A DNA stretch of 64,000 nucleotides from Rhynchopus euleeides. Its lineage: Eukaryota; Euglenozoa; Diplonemea; Diplonemida; Diplonemidae. The notes below the pieces were generated by a model. It was not told the origin of the DNA and ran no database searches. It worked only from the letters and a program-made list of their open reading frames with translations. Every line of letters starts with the position of its first letter. Position 1 is the first letter of the stretch. Below, one piece after another: positions 29,903-38,285 of this stretch. The position numbers and the translations under genes are program-made. Where the stretch lies: contig OY723248.1 in NCBI GenBank assembly GCA_963210315.1, forward strand, positions 1,132,727-1,196,726. Reading direction: 5' to 3'.

Positions 29903-32131
29903 TCATGAAGAATCCCACTCCGAGACAGTCGAGGAAGCATCGTCTCCCAGTGCGATTTTTTCTTTCCGCTTTGCCTTCTTTTCTTGGGCTTTCGCTCTCA
30001 ACTCTTCCCGCACACGGAGAGGGATACGGGAAGTGAGCTCCTCCCGCCTGATGCCTCCGCGTGCCGCACTCTGCTCCAGCAGCACAGTGTTCCGGTTCAT
30101 GTACACACGCACTTGACTGGTGAGGACATCCCCGTATAGCACCTCAACGAAGTTACGCTGCATCGGCGACGGCCCCTGCGGATTTTCCCGAAGGCACACG
30201 ATTGCACGGAGCATGTCATCGCCGATCGCACTCGTACCGATCTTCGCCAGAACTGCACGAATAACGGAACAGATGCCCTCGGAGGTACCAGGACTGAAGT
30301 CATGGGACAACTCCACATGCATCTGTTCTTCCGTGAAGCTTGCAAAAACCTCAAGCTCGCGGAGAACTTCTGCAATCGCGATCAGCAACACATGCTTCAC
30401 ACGGGCAGTGGCCTCCGCTGCTATCCAGTCGGTCTCTGGGGCGGCGGTCTGCGACGCAGCTTCGTTCTGTGAGGGCCGACCACGCTTCTTTTGTAACGAA
30501 CGGTGCCCGCCGTTCCTCATTTGTGCCGGGAGTTCACTCTTCGAGACGTCCTCATCCTGCCACTTGAATGCTTCAAGCGGCAGACGGGGTCGGGGCGAGA
30601 CTTTCACGTGATCACACTCAACCGTCTCGGACAGCTCCTCAACAATGACCTCCTGGCGCGCGTCATCCTTCCACACACTGCAGATCACGCGACCTCCATC
30701 GTCAAGGACCGTCCCCGGGTTGGCATACACCCGAGACATCACTGCGGCGAGGTGAAACCACCAGGCACGGAGAGTGGCACATGTGGCTGGGGAGGCCCTG
30801 GCGATGTTCCCTGCTCGGGCAAATGTCCCCTCGAACAGGAGGTAGTACATATCCGCCAGGACTGTGACCTTAGTGCGGTTCTCCCGCACCATGAAGTGAG
30901 AGCGCATGCTGGCTATCCCATCACCATGCCCCGCCGGATGCTGCTCGAGGAATTTGAGGGACCACACCAGGAGGGTGTGCTTACGAACAGAACTGGCTGC
31001 CACTGCCGCTGCTGCTGCCACCCCACCAAAACGGATGCCCGTTGCCTTCTCCCACAGAAGATCACTGGTCAAGTGAACACCCTGTGTGCGCAGCCAGGAC
31101 TTCAGGGCATCGTTGCCACACCAGAAACACGCCCACTTTTTCAGGAACCGGACCGTCCCTGTTGATTCAGTGGTGTCGACGCCTAGCTCTTGGCACACCT
31201 TCCCCAAGATCAGGGAGACGCGGTGACGGGCCTCGTACGTCCGGATGAAACCCGCACGAATCTCCCCAGAAGCTTCCGTTGAGGCCCTGTCCGTCATGAA
31301 GCTCCCAAAACTGGAATCCTCGACGTCACAGCCAAGGCTCTGCAGGTGTTTGATAGCATCCTCAAGGAGGAGCTCTGAGGAGATGGCGCTCTTCTGCTGA
31401 GTCGCAGCTACATGGATCACATGCCTGGCCGCCTCACCGGATAAGTCACGGTATGCGGCCGTGATGTGGACATACGACCTGTTGTGGTTGCTGCTGGATG
31501 CAGCGGCGTCAGTCTCAAGGCCTGGCATGGGGGCCTCTGGATCGGCCCACGCCCCAAAGCACCGGTGGTAGAACACCAGATCCCTGAGGTACAGCTCGTA
31601 CATCGCGAAGTGCCGAACATTGTGATACGTCACGGCGGGGATGACCTCGCTAAAGAGGAGGAGCGACGTTTTGAGGTTGTCCAAAATGTTGGTCGCGGTG
31701 CTGAGGGTGACGTAGGAGAGGAGAACCCTGACCAGCGTACGCGCACAAAGGGGGACCCTCTGGATGTCAGCCGCACGAACGGTCGCGTGCGGCTCAAAGA
31801 CCTCCTCTTCGTCACCGTAGGTCGCCCAAAAGTGACAGGAGTCACGTACCCCGATGTACTCCTGCACAGAGCTACACGTGTAGCCCAGACCCTCTAGCTC
31901 GGCACGCACTTCGCGTGCGTTTGAGCCACGAACAAAAAAAATCCCATCATTGTACCGACAAGATACAAGATGTTTTGCTGATGTGGGGGGCTCATCCGGA
32001 TCCATTGTCCCTGCTTTTTGCAATTGAGGGTGTGTGGTTCCAAAAGAAAGTTTTGCGATGACACTGCAAACCGGAAAATTGGCAAGGAGTGGGTGGGGTG
32101 GGAGTATCAGCCTGCGGTATAGTGATGACAT
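29903..32131 (-). CDS. 742-aa protein resembling an RNase H-fold transposase
   Basis: An open frame of 742 codons; the ATG at 32005 (M-D-P-D-E-P-P) is an alternative start that removes 42 residues. No named family is recognised. The middle repeats the outline of the TIR transposon's core: D208 in L-E-T-D-A-A-A-S-S-S, two predicted strands (S-Y-V-H-I-T-A-A-Y and H-V-I-H-V-A-A-T), a helix, then D281 in F-M-T-D-R-A-S-T-E-A. The D-to-D spacing is 73, against 69 there. A Cys pair C-F-W-C lies further on. The C-terminus is basic and Lys-rich (A-Q-E-K-K-A-K-R-K-E) before an acidic end. It may be a diverged transposase or a host gene derived from one. The 428-aa gene lies upstream on the same strand. 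Confidence 0.55.
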   Translation of the reverse strand: MSSLYRRLILPPHPLLANFPVCSVIAKLSFGTTHPQLQKAGTMDPDEPPTSAKHLVSCRYNDGIFFVRGSNAREVRAELEGLGYTCSSVQEYIGVRDSCHFWATYGDEEEVFEPHATVRAADIQRVPLCARTLVRVLLSYVTLSTATNILDNLKTSLLLFSEVIPAVTYHNVRHFAMYELYLRDLVFYHRCFGAWADPEAPMPGLETDAAASSSNHNRSYVHITAAYRDLSGEAARHVIHVAATQQKSAISSELLLEDAIKHLQSLGCDVEDSSFGSFMTDRASTEASGEIRAGFIRTYEARHRVSLILGKVCQELGVDTTESTGTVRFLKKWACFWCGNDALKSWLRTQGVHLTSDLLWEKATGIRFGGVAAAAAVAASSVRKHTLLVWSLKFLEQHPAGHGDGIASMRSHFMVRENRTKVTVLADMYYLLFEGTFARAGNIARASPATCATLRAWWFHLAAVMSRVYANPGTVLDDGGRVICSVWKDDARQEVIVEELSETVECDHVKVSPRPRLPLEAFKWQDEDVSKSELPAQMRNGGHRSLQKKRGRPSQNEAASQTAAPETDWIAAEATARVKHVLLIAIAEVLRELEVFASFTEEQMHVELSHDFSPGTSEGICSVIRAVLAKIGTSAIGDDMLRAIVCLRENPQGPSPMQRNFVEVLYGDVLTSQVRVYMNRNTVLLEQSAARGGIRREELTSRIPLRVREELRAKAQEKKAKRKEKIALGDDASSTVSEWDSS

Positions 32132-32780
32132 GTTCTCTCAACTCGCTACAGTAGTTCATTTAGAAGTGTAACCGATCTTCGTTCTAATACACGAAAGGAA
32201 TTCGTCCCCTACATTTTCCCCGAATTTATAGGGTACACGCCCTATACGAATCTATGTTCAGTGGAACATAGAAACTAGAAAATTGTTCACCGCCCACGTC
32301 TCTACAGTTGCGAACGAATCCAGTGTTCGGATGGCAGTGGCAAAAATGTATGGCACCAGATGCAGGCACCTCAAATCGGGACGAGTCCCGCTCTTCTGCA
32401 GTCAACACGAATCCCCCTCATGAGGATACACTCTACTATCACGTCGCGGCACATGAGTGCAAGTACACCGACCATCGCCCCGAGGTGTTGTTGGTTCACG
32501 AGGCGTCCATATCTCACCAAAGAGATCACGGGCCTGATCGCACCACGTTTATCAAAAACCAAAAATGAAATTTACATGTGTGCTGTCGAATATGCTTCGC
32601 GCATATATGGGCTACGCAAAAATGCACCCAGCTACGCACAAAGTACGGTAGCAAAATGGAGTTACGCCCGAAGAATATGTGCACAGTTCTACACAATTTG
32701 GACTGGTCGACTACACCATGTTACATTGTACCAATTGTGACAACCCCTATTCGTTCATAAAACTAGATCGGTGTTACTCT
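32132..32780. other. AT-richer intergenic region between the 428-aa and 742-aa genes
   Basis: About 650 bp without a convincing gene. Two short hairpins lie side by side: ATAGGG-TACACG-CCCTAT at about 32228-32245 and TATGTTC-AGTG-GAACATA at 32251-32268. It should include the 3' end of the 428-aa gene and the promoter of the 742-aa gene. I do not recognise a terminal repeat. Confidence 0.5.
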
Positions 32781-34067
32781 CTAAGCAGAACGCGACTTCT
32801 TCTTGGCTGTCCCCTCCGCCCCCTGACCACCCCTCTTCTTAGCTTTCGGGTCGGCAGCCTTCTCCTTCTCGGCAGCCTTCTCCTTCTCGGCAGCCTCCTT
32901 GTCAGCACGCTTCTTCTCCTTGGAGGCAATGAGGCGCTTACGGTGCTTGTCGGAGGTCTCCAGAATCTTCTTGAACTTGTCGTAGCCGGACTCCTTGAGT
33001 GTGGACGCGTGCGGCTTCAGGGCGACCCGCCGCTTACCCGGCTCTGGCACTTCCTCCTTCGTGGCTTTCTTGATGGCATCCTCGGTCGCCGCGATCGGGT
33101 GGAGGATGTCGAAGCAGCCCGCGAGAGCCCTCAGGGCATCGTCCCGTGTAGCCGCGTAGGCGGGGGGGGTGTCGAGCCACTTGCTCCCGAGCTGACCGTA
33201 GTCGCACGACGGCCACTCGGCACTCGACCTCGCCGCGTCCGTCCACTTCTCCCGGGTCGCCGTACTCAGAGCGGCGTACTCACACGCATGATTGATCATG
33301 TGCGTGTCCGCCCTCCTCGACTGCTCCGCGGAGCCACACCGCCCCGTCTTCGAGCCGAGGATCCCACCACAGATGAGGCACTTGATCTGCCTCGTGGAGA
33401 CGGGCTGCAGCATGCACTGCCACCTCACCCCCAGAATCGCCTCCAGATCCACGCTGAGGGCGTGGGAGTACTCCGCCGCCGGGACATTGGCGGAGGCCTG
33501 GCCTGCGGCCCAGGCCTTCTTGTTACTGTTCACACGGTTAGTGTGAGCAGTTTCTTTTACAGTGAGCCGCAGCTCGATGTACAGCGTCTTCTCCTCCCTT
33601 TTGGCAGCATCCAGCACGGCGTCACCCAGGCCCCCCGCAGTGGTTGCCAGCCATTCGGCGTCCGCCTTGAACTTGACGTTGATACCACCCACCGCAATCT
33701 TTGATCCCGACGTAATAATTTTGCGCCCCTTGCACACTTCGACTGCCTCATCCAGGAGCTTGGGTTCCGTCACCTCGCGCCCGACCCGGATCCAGTCCTT
33801 CGCCAGAGCCACTGCCGTATTCTCCTGCCCCTTCACCGCCACCTCCGTGGCCTGGATTCTCATGACCCGCGTGATGTTGCCGGCGGCCTCCGTCACCCTC
33901 CGGTGTAGCTCCCGGCGGGCGGCCTCAGTCACCTCCTCCGAGGAGGGAGGGCCGGCTGGGACTGGTGGGGCGACGGGGGCCGGGGGGTTCAGCAGGGCGG
34001 GGTTCTGGGTCAGCGTCTGCAGGAGCAGCCGCAGCTGGTCCTGCATGGGGTCCTCCGTCTCCCTCAT
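32781..34067 (-). CDS. 428-aa protein with BED-like zinc finger and basic coiled tail
   Basis: It starts at the ATG at 34067, about 31 bp downstream of a TATATA box. Residues 1-50 are Gln/Pro-rich; the middle is helical with no recognised domain. Near residues 230-260 is a zinc-finger pattern, C-L-I-C-G then about 24 residues and H-M-I-N-H, giving C-x2-C-xn-H-x3-H as in BED or C2H2 fingers, with more Cys between. The last 90 residues are Lys/Glu/Ala-rich (K-E-K-K-R-A-D-K-E-A-A-E) and end K-K-K-S-R-S-A, which suggests a charged helix and nuclear localisation. BED fingers are common in transposons and domesticated derivatives, so a role with the neighbouring 742-aa protein is possible but unproven. 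Confidence 0.55.
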   Translation of the reverse strand: MRETEDPMQDQLRLLLQTLTQNPALLNPPAPVAPPVPAGPPSSEEVTEAARRELHRRVTEAAGNITRVMRIQATEVAVKGQENTAVALAKDWIRVGREVTEPKLLDEAVEVCKGRKIITSGSKIAVGGINVKFKADAEWLATTAGGLGDAVLDAAKREEKTLYIELRLTVKETAHTNRVNSNKKAWAAGQASANVPAAEYSHALSVDLEAILGVRWQCMLQPVSTRQIKCLICGGILGSKTGRCGSAEQSRRADTHMINHACEYAALSTATREKWTDAARSSAEWPSCDYGQLGSKWLDTPPAYAATRDDALRALAGCFDILHPIAATEDAIKKATKEEVPEPGKRRVALKPHASTLKESGYDKFKKILETSDKHRKRLIASKEKKRADKEAAEKEKAAEKEKAADPKAKKRGGQGAEGTAKKKSRSA

Positions 34068-34097
34068 CGTTCGGTGCGGAGAGCAGAAGGGTCACTC

Positions 34098-34103
34098 TAT
34101 ATA
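34098..34103 (-). promoter_or_regulatory. TATA box of the 428-aa gene
   Basis: On the minus strand CCCTATATAGAG lies about 31-36 bp upstream of the ATG, so the leader would be very short or the start lies inside the frame. The motif fits a TATA element but is not tested. Confidence 0.45.
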
Positions 34104-34210
34104 GGGATGGTACTGTGTCAGAGCTGCTCTGGCTGCTCGAGGGACTCAATGCAAACTGCGATGCCATATTGTCTTTGACGGGAAATCATCACGCGAGGGG
34201 CAAATCCTGT

Positions 34211-34711
34211 ACTGTTGTCATCATATACCGAGAGCCCTTGTCGGCATCGCAGCAGAACCAGATGCCGACAAGCACCCAAAATGTGTGTCATCAATCATGT
34301 TGTACTGTTGTCATCATATACCGAGAGCCCTTGTCGGCATCGCAGCAGAACCAGATGCCGACAAGCACCCAAAAATGTGTGTCATCAATCATGTTGTACT
34401 GTTGTCATCATATACCGAGAGCCCTTGTCGGCATCGCAGCAGAACCAGATGCCAACAAGCACCCAAAATGTGTGTCATCAATCATGTTGTACTGTTGTCA
34501 TCATATACCGAGAGCCCTTGTCGGCATCGCAGCAGAACCAGATGCCGACAAGCACCCAAAAATGTGTGTCATCAATCATGTTGTACTGTTGTCATCATAT
34601 ACCGAGAGCCCTTGCCGGCATCGCAGCAGAACCAGATGCCGACAAGCACCCAAAACTGTGTGTCATCAATCATGTTGTACTGTTGTATTGTTGTGCAGCA
34701 GAACCAGATGA
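34211..34711. repeat. Tandem 93-94-bp repeats, each with a 12-bp-stem hairpin
   Basis: Five units and a partial sixth; ACTGTTGTCATC anchors fall at 34211, 34304, 34398, 34491 and 34585, and the partial unit starts at 34679. Each unit contains CTTGTCGGCATC, a 12-base loop and GATGCCGACAAG, a perfect inverted repeat in three units and a one-mismatch repeat in units 3 and 5. Frames through the array are open but look like a by-product. Confidence 0.9.
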
Positions 34712-35404
34712 TGGGTTGCCTTCCACCACCCAACAGCTGCGGCGTGGGTGGAAAATATGATAAACAAGCAACGCTGCGGACAGGAATCATGACAAATGAG
34801 CACAGGATACACACAGGATGGGGGGGGGGGGGTGTTCGTGCACCTGCTGTGCATGCGATGACTGTTGCCGTATCGCAAAACAAAATCACCGCTGGTTGTG
34901 TCTACGTTTCGAGCCTTCCATACTACGTCCTCCTCTCGCCGGCTCTCATCAGGTACGGAGCGAGGATCATTGGAACCTGGGGGGATCAATTCCCAGGCAG
35001 ACACAACCAGCACTGTGCACAACACTGGGGTGGGTGAGATGAGGTTGGGTGAAGCCGGGGGGTGTTTTATTGTCGGAAGTGAAGGCAAAGAGAGATATGG
35101 CCGGGGGAACGGGGAGGGAGGGGTTATGGCGAAATGTGGGGGTAGAAATAAGAAAGTGCCGTGCGGGGGGGGGGGGGGGGGGGGGCAGGGTCTGGGGTAT
35201 TCCGGGGGTCGTGAACGTCGGAGGGGGGGGGGGTCAACAGTAGACAAACCCGCTGTCTACATTTGTTGTAAAACTCAAGTGGAACACTTAAACTTCCGCA
35301 AAAAAACATCCACATGGGGGGGGGGGGGCTGCAGGGGTTTGTTGGGGGGAGCCCCCCCCCCCCCCCCCACCAGCAAAAAAACACGAACACAAACCAATCA
35401 CAAC
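34712..35404. other. Stretch without a recognised gene, rich in poly(G)
   Basis: About 690 bp with G runs at 34818, 35165-35183, 35222-35233 and 35317-35329 and a C run at 35351-35367. It ends in two (CACAACAAAT) units that form the tail of the next element. No gene is seen. Confidence 0.5.
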
Positions 35405-35940
35405 AAATCACAACAAATCGTCAGCTGATTGAGGGTGTGATATGAGGGTTCTATCCAACAAGGATATCAAGGCGGCACTTTCAAAGTCCTGCCAAGGACA
35501 GCGCCACGTGGGTGTGTGCTTCTGATATATGTTATGTCATCATGTGAACCCTCCCCAGCGTGTGCCAACATCCCTGACACGCTCACGAAAAGCATGACAC
35601 GGAGAAAACAGGTGCCGAAACAACCTGCCGAGCACACGGGTGGTGCCACGTTGATCCACGCAGCGATCTCCCATGACAGGAATCCTTGTCGCCACGGCAG
35701 AGTCGCCGCAGACTGTGGGAGAGGTGTCGCCAGTCACCTTGAGGTTGCAGTGTGTCATCAGGCTAAGACCCGTGCCCTCTTCACCTCCCCTGTTAGGTTG
35801 CTCCCATATCGTTGCCTGCTTTGGGGCCTGAAGGACATAGGGGTCCAGCAGGCACTTGAGCATCGCAAGGCATGAGTGGCTGTTTCAAACTCCTGGTGCA
35901 AGCACCCGTCATGGTCTGGGGAAGCCCTCCCAGGTAGTTT
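35405..35940 (-). mobile_element. Short retroelement copy sharing its 3' end with LINE H
   Basis: On the minus strand it begins near CATGCCTTGCGATGCTC and ends CTCAATCAGCTGACG plus an ATTTGTTGTG tail. The 3' 245 bp match the 3' untranslated part of LINE H (46863-47107); the 5' part does not. The same unit occurs at 46341-46789 and 63270-63790. A LINE-like tail on an unrelated head is how SINEs are built, but I see no clear tRNA-type A or B box in the head, so it may instead be the truncated 3' end of a sister LINE. Confidence 0.65.
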
Positions 35941-36284
35941 AACGTCTTGCCCAGGACAAAAAATCACAAAAGGCGGTCGCGATTTTTTTGCGATTTTTTG
36001 TGTTTTTTTGTGATTTTTTGTGATTTTTTTTTGACCAGAAAAAATTTCGACTGGCCCGACAGCCCCACAGGGGGTTGTTCCGACCCGCTGTAGGTCGCCC
36101 GTGGCCAAAAAGTGACCAACACCCCGCTGTTCTTGGTGTGTTTCTGACCAAGTATCGTTTGTTTCTGCGTTGTTCTGCCCTGGGAGTACTCTCTGGCGGC
36201 AGTCTGGCCCCAAGGTGAAGTGGCCTCACCCGAACATGTCCTAAAATGTGTTTTTTGGCAACAAATCACAACAAATCACAACAA
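35941..36284 (-). mobile_element. Unclassified retroelement 3' end with (CACAAAAAAT)n tail
   Basis: On the minus strand a segment running from about 36240 to 36045 is followed by several CACAAAAAAT/CGCAAAAAAAT units, the form of a microsatellite-tailed retroelement 3' end. The tail and the bases beside it recur at about 63810-64000. Bases 36250-36284 are ATTTGTTGTG-type tail of the next LINE F copy. No gene is recognised. Confidence 0.45.
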
Positions 36285-38151
36285 ATCGTCGTATTGCAAT
36301 TTGGGTTAGCGTGCTGGCATCGCAGCCTGGCCCCGAAGGACCATACCGTGAGGAACCGGGCCCGCTATCCTACTCTTGCTCTACGTGACACCACACGGTT
36401 TCGCTCTCCTCCTCGTTGCGCTGTAAAGGAGGGGGGACACACACACACTGGAAGCCGGAGATTGCGCCTGCTGATACTGAGGCGCAATCTTCGCGACGAC
36501 GCGTTGAAAAGAGCGCGGAATAGCCGCCGAACGAAAGATGGTGGGAGAGGGGATGCAGCGGGTGCGCTTCGGAACCGCACGCAACACCTGCTTCTGGAGG
36601 AAACGAGAACGAGAAGGACGGACAGCACGTGTCTTGCGCTCCAAGAAGCGCAAGGCCTGTGAGGCCCGTGGGAAAGGGGAAGGCACGCCTGATCTAGCTG
36701 TGCTGATGATCGTGCGGGAGGAAGGAAAACCTGCTCTGTTGTTATGAAACGAGCATCGCTCCAGGGCAGATTCGTCTGCCTCCCGCATGTGCGCTACACG
36801 TTTCTGCGCGCGGGGAACCGAGGACTCAGAAGGGGAGGAAGGGGAGAAAGGAAGTCGACGCCCCACGTAAGGGCTCGGCGACGTGCACTCGTGGGAGAGC
36901 GTGTCGCCCCCCTGGTGAGACGGCGTTTCTGCCTGCCAGTCGGGAAGAGAGGGGGTTGCAGTGTCTAAAGGCACTAGGGGCTCCTGACATGGAGAGGGTG
37001 GTGGGGGTGACACAGTGTCTGATGGGGGACTAAGCCGAGTGTCGACGGGCTGAAAGCCCGGCGAGTCATCCACAACAAGGGAAGGTGCAGGCGAGAGAGG
37101 AAGGGGGGAAGCAAGTTCTGATGGGGGCATGATACTATCCTCGTCAGGCCGAAGGCTTGACGCTGAAATCGGTGAACCAGGGGACACGGGGGGTTGAGGT
37201 TCTACTCTTCTGTTGTTAAAGGAGCGTTGCCCCAGGGCAGATTCGCCTGTCTCCTGTATGGGTGCTACCCGCTTCTGCGCGCGGGGTACCGAGGACTCAG
37301 AGGGGAGAGAGGGAGAGAAAGGAAGGCGGCGCCCCACGCAAGGGCTCGGAGATCTCCGTTGCGTGGCGCTCTCTGGGAGGGGCGGCGAGCCCGACTGCGG
37401 GGTCTGTAGCCCGTCCAGCAGGTCTGTGTGCAGCACGAGCTCCGGAGCCGGAGAGGGCGCCGGAGGCGGTGCTGTATCTGCTGGTGGAGCGAGACGAGCA
37501 TCATCAGGCTGGGAGCCCGACGATTCATCCGCATCAAGCGTAACGTGCTCTGCACCCATCTTACGCGGGGTAGGGGAAGCAGGGGTATTCATTCGAGGGG
37601 AAGGCGAGAAAAGAAAACCAGGGAATTCGCGTGGGGTCAACGCAGATGACTCCGCAGAAGAACCCAACTCGCCCTCACTGGGCTGATCGTCGGGGCAGCA
37701 AAGAGCCAAATGCTCAATCACGCCCGGCCAAAGAAGAAGAAGAGACGCACACATGTCCCACTCTGGCTGTCGCACACACACTATCCCAGCCCCCCAGAGG
37801 GACGGGCCCTCGTCAGAGTGATCTAAACAAATGGCGGTGCGTTTCACGGCATCCTGCCCCATCGAGTCCTCGTCGGAGGCGTCCAGAACGATGGCGGTGC
37901 GTTTCACCGCAGCCGCAGCCGTCGTGTCGCTATCCATCTCAGACGAGGGAGGGACTTCCTCGCTGGTGGAGCCCGCATCTGCAGCGTCGTCTCCATCATG
38001 CTCAGTGGCACCAGAGCTGCCCTCCTCTCCCTCGCTGTCAGAGTCGTCTTCGCAGCTGCTGCTGTCGTCATCCGTGCTCGCAACTTGGTCGACCCTGGGG
38101 GCGCGCCCATGGTGGCCGGCCGCGCAGCATGTCTTCACATTGGCGCAGGTG
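36285..38151 (-). mobile_element. 5'-truncated copy of LINE F
   Basis: It matches the 3' end of LINE F (38190-40060) almost base for base, then stops at 38151 inside the tail repeat of the full copy. This is target-primed insertion of a truncated LINE next to or within the tail of its own family, in the same orientation. Confidence 0.9.
36381..38151 (-). pseudogene. C-terminal remnant of LINE F ORF2
   Basis: About 590 codons identical to the end of LINE F ORF2 except for at least one visible residue change (P-P-S-E-L here, P-P-S-V-L in the long copy). It covers the last Cys cluster (C-G-T-C-A-N-V-K-T-C-C) and the Ser/Pro-rich tail. It is not a functional gene, as the endonuclease and RT are absent. 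Confidence 0.85.
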
Positions 38152-38285
38152 CCACACAACAAATCGCAACAAATCACAACAAATCACACCTTGTCGTATT
38201 GCAATTTGGGTTAGCGTGCTGGCATCGCAGCCTGGCCCCGAAGGACCATACCGTGAGGAACCGGGCCCGCAATCCTACTCTTGCT

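Noticed and set aside
34211-34711. Repeat-encoded protein from frames through the 93-94-bp array
   Set aside because: The unit length varies between 93 and 94 bp, so frames shift between units; the hairpin is the better explanation.
36381-38177. An independent 598-codon gene
   Set aside because: It is the 3' end of LINE F duplicated; its first codons are tail repeat sequence.
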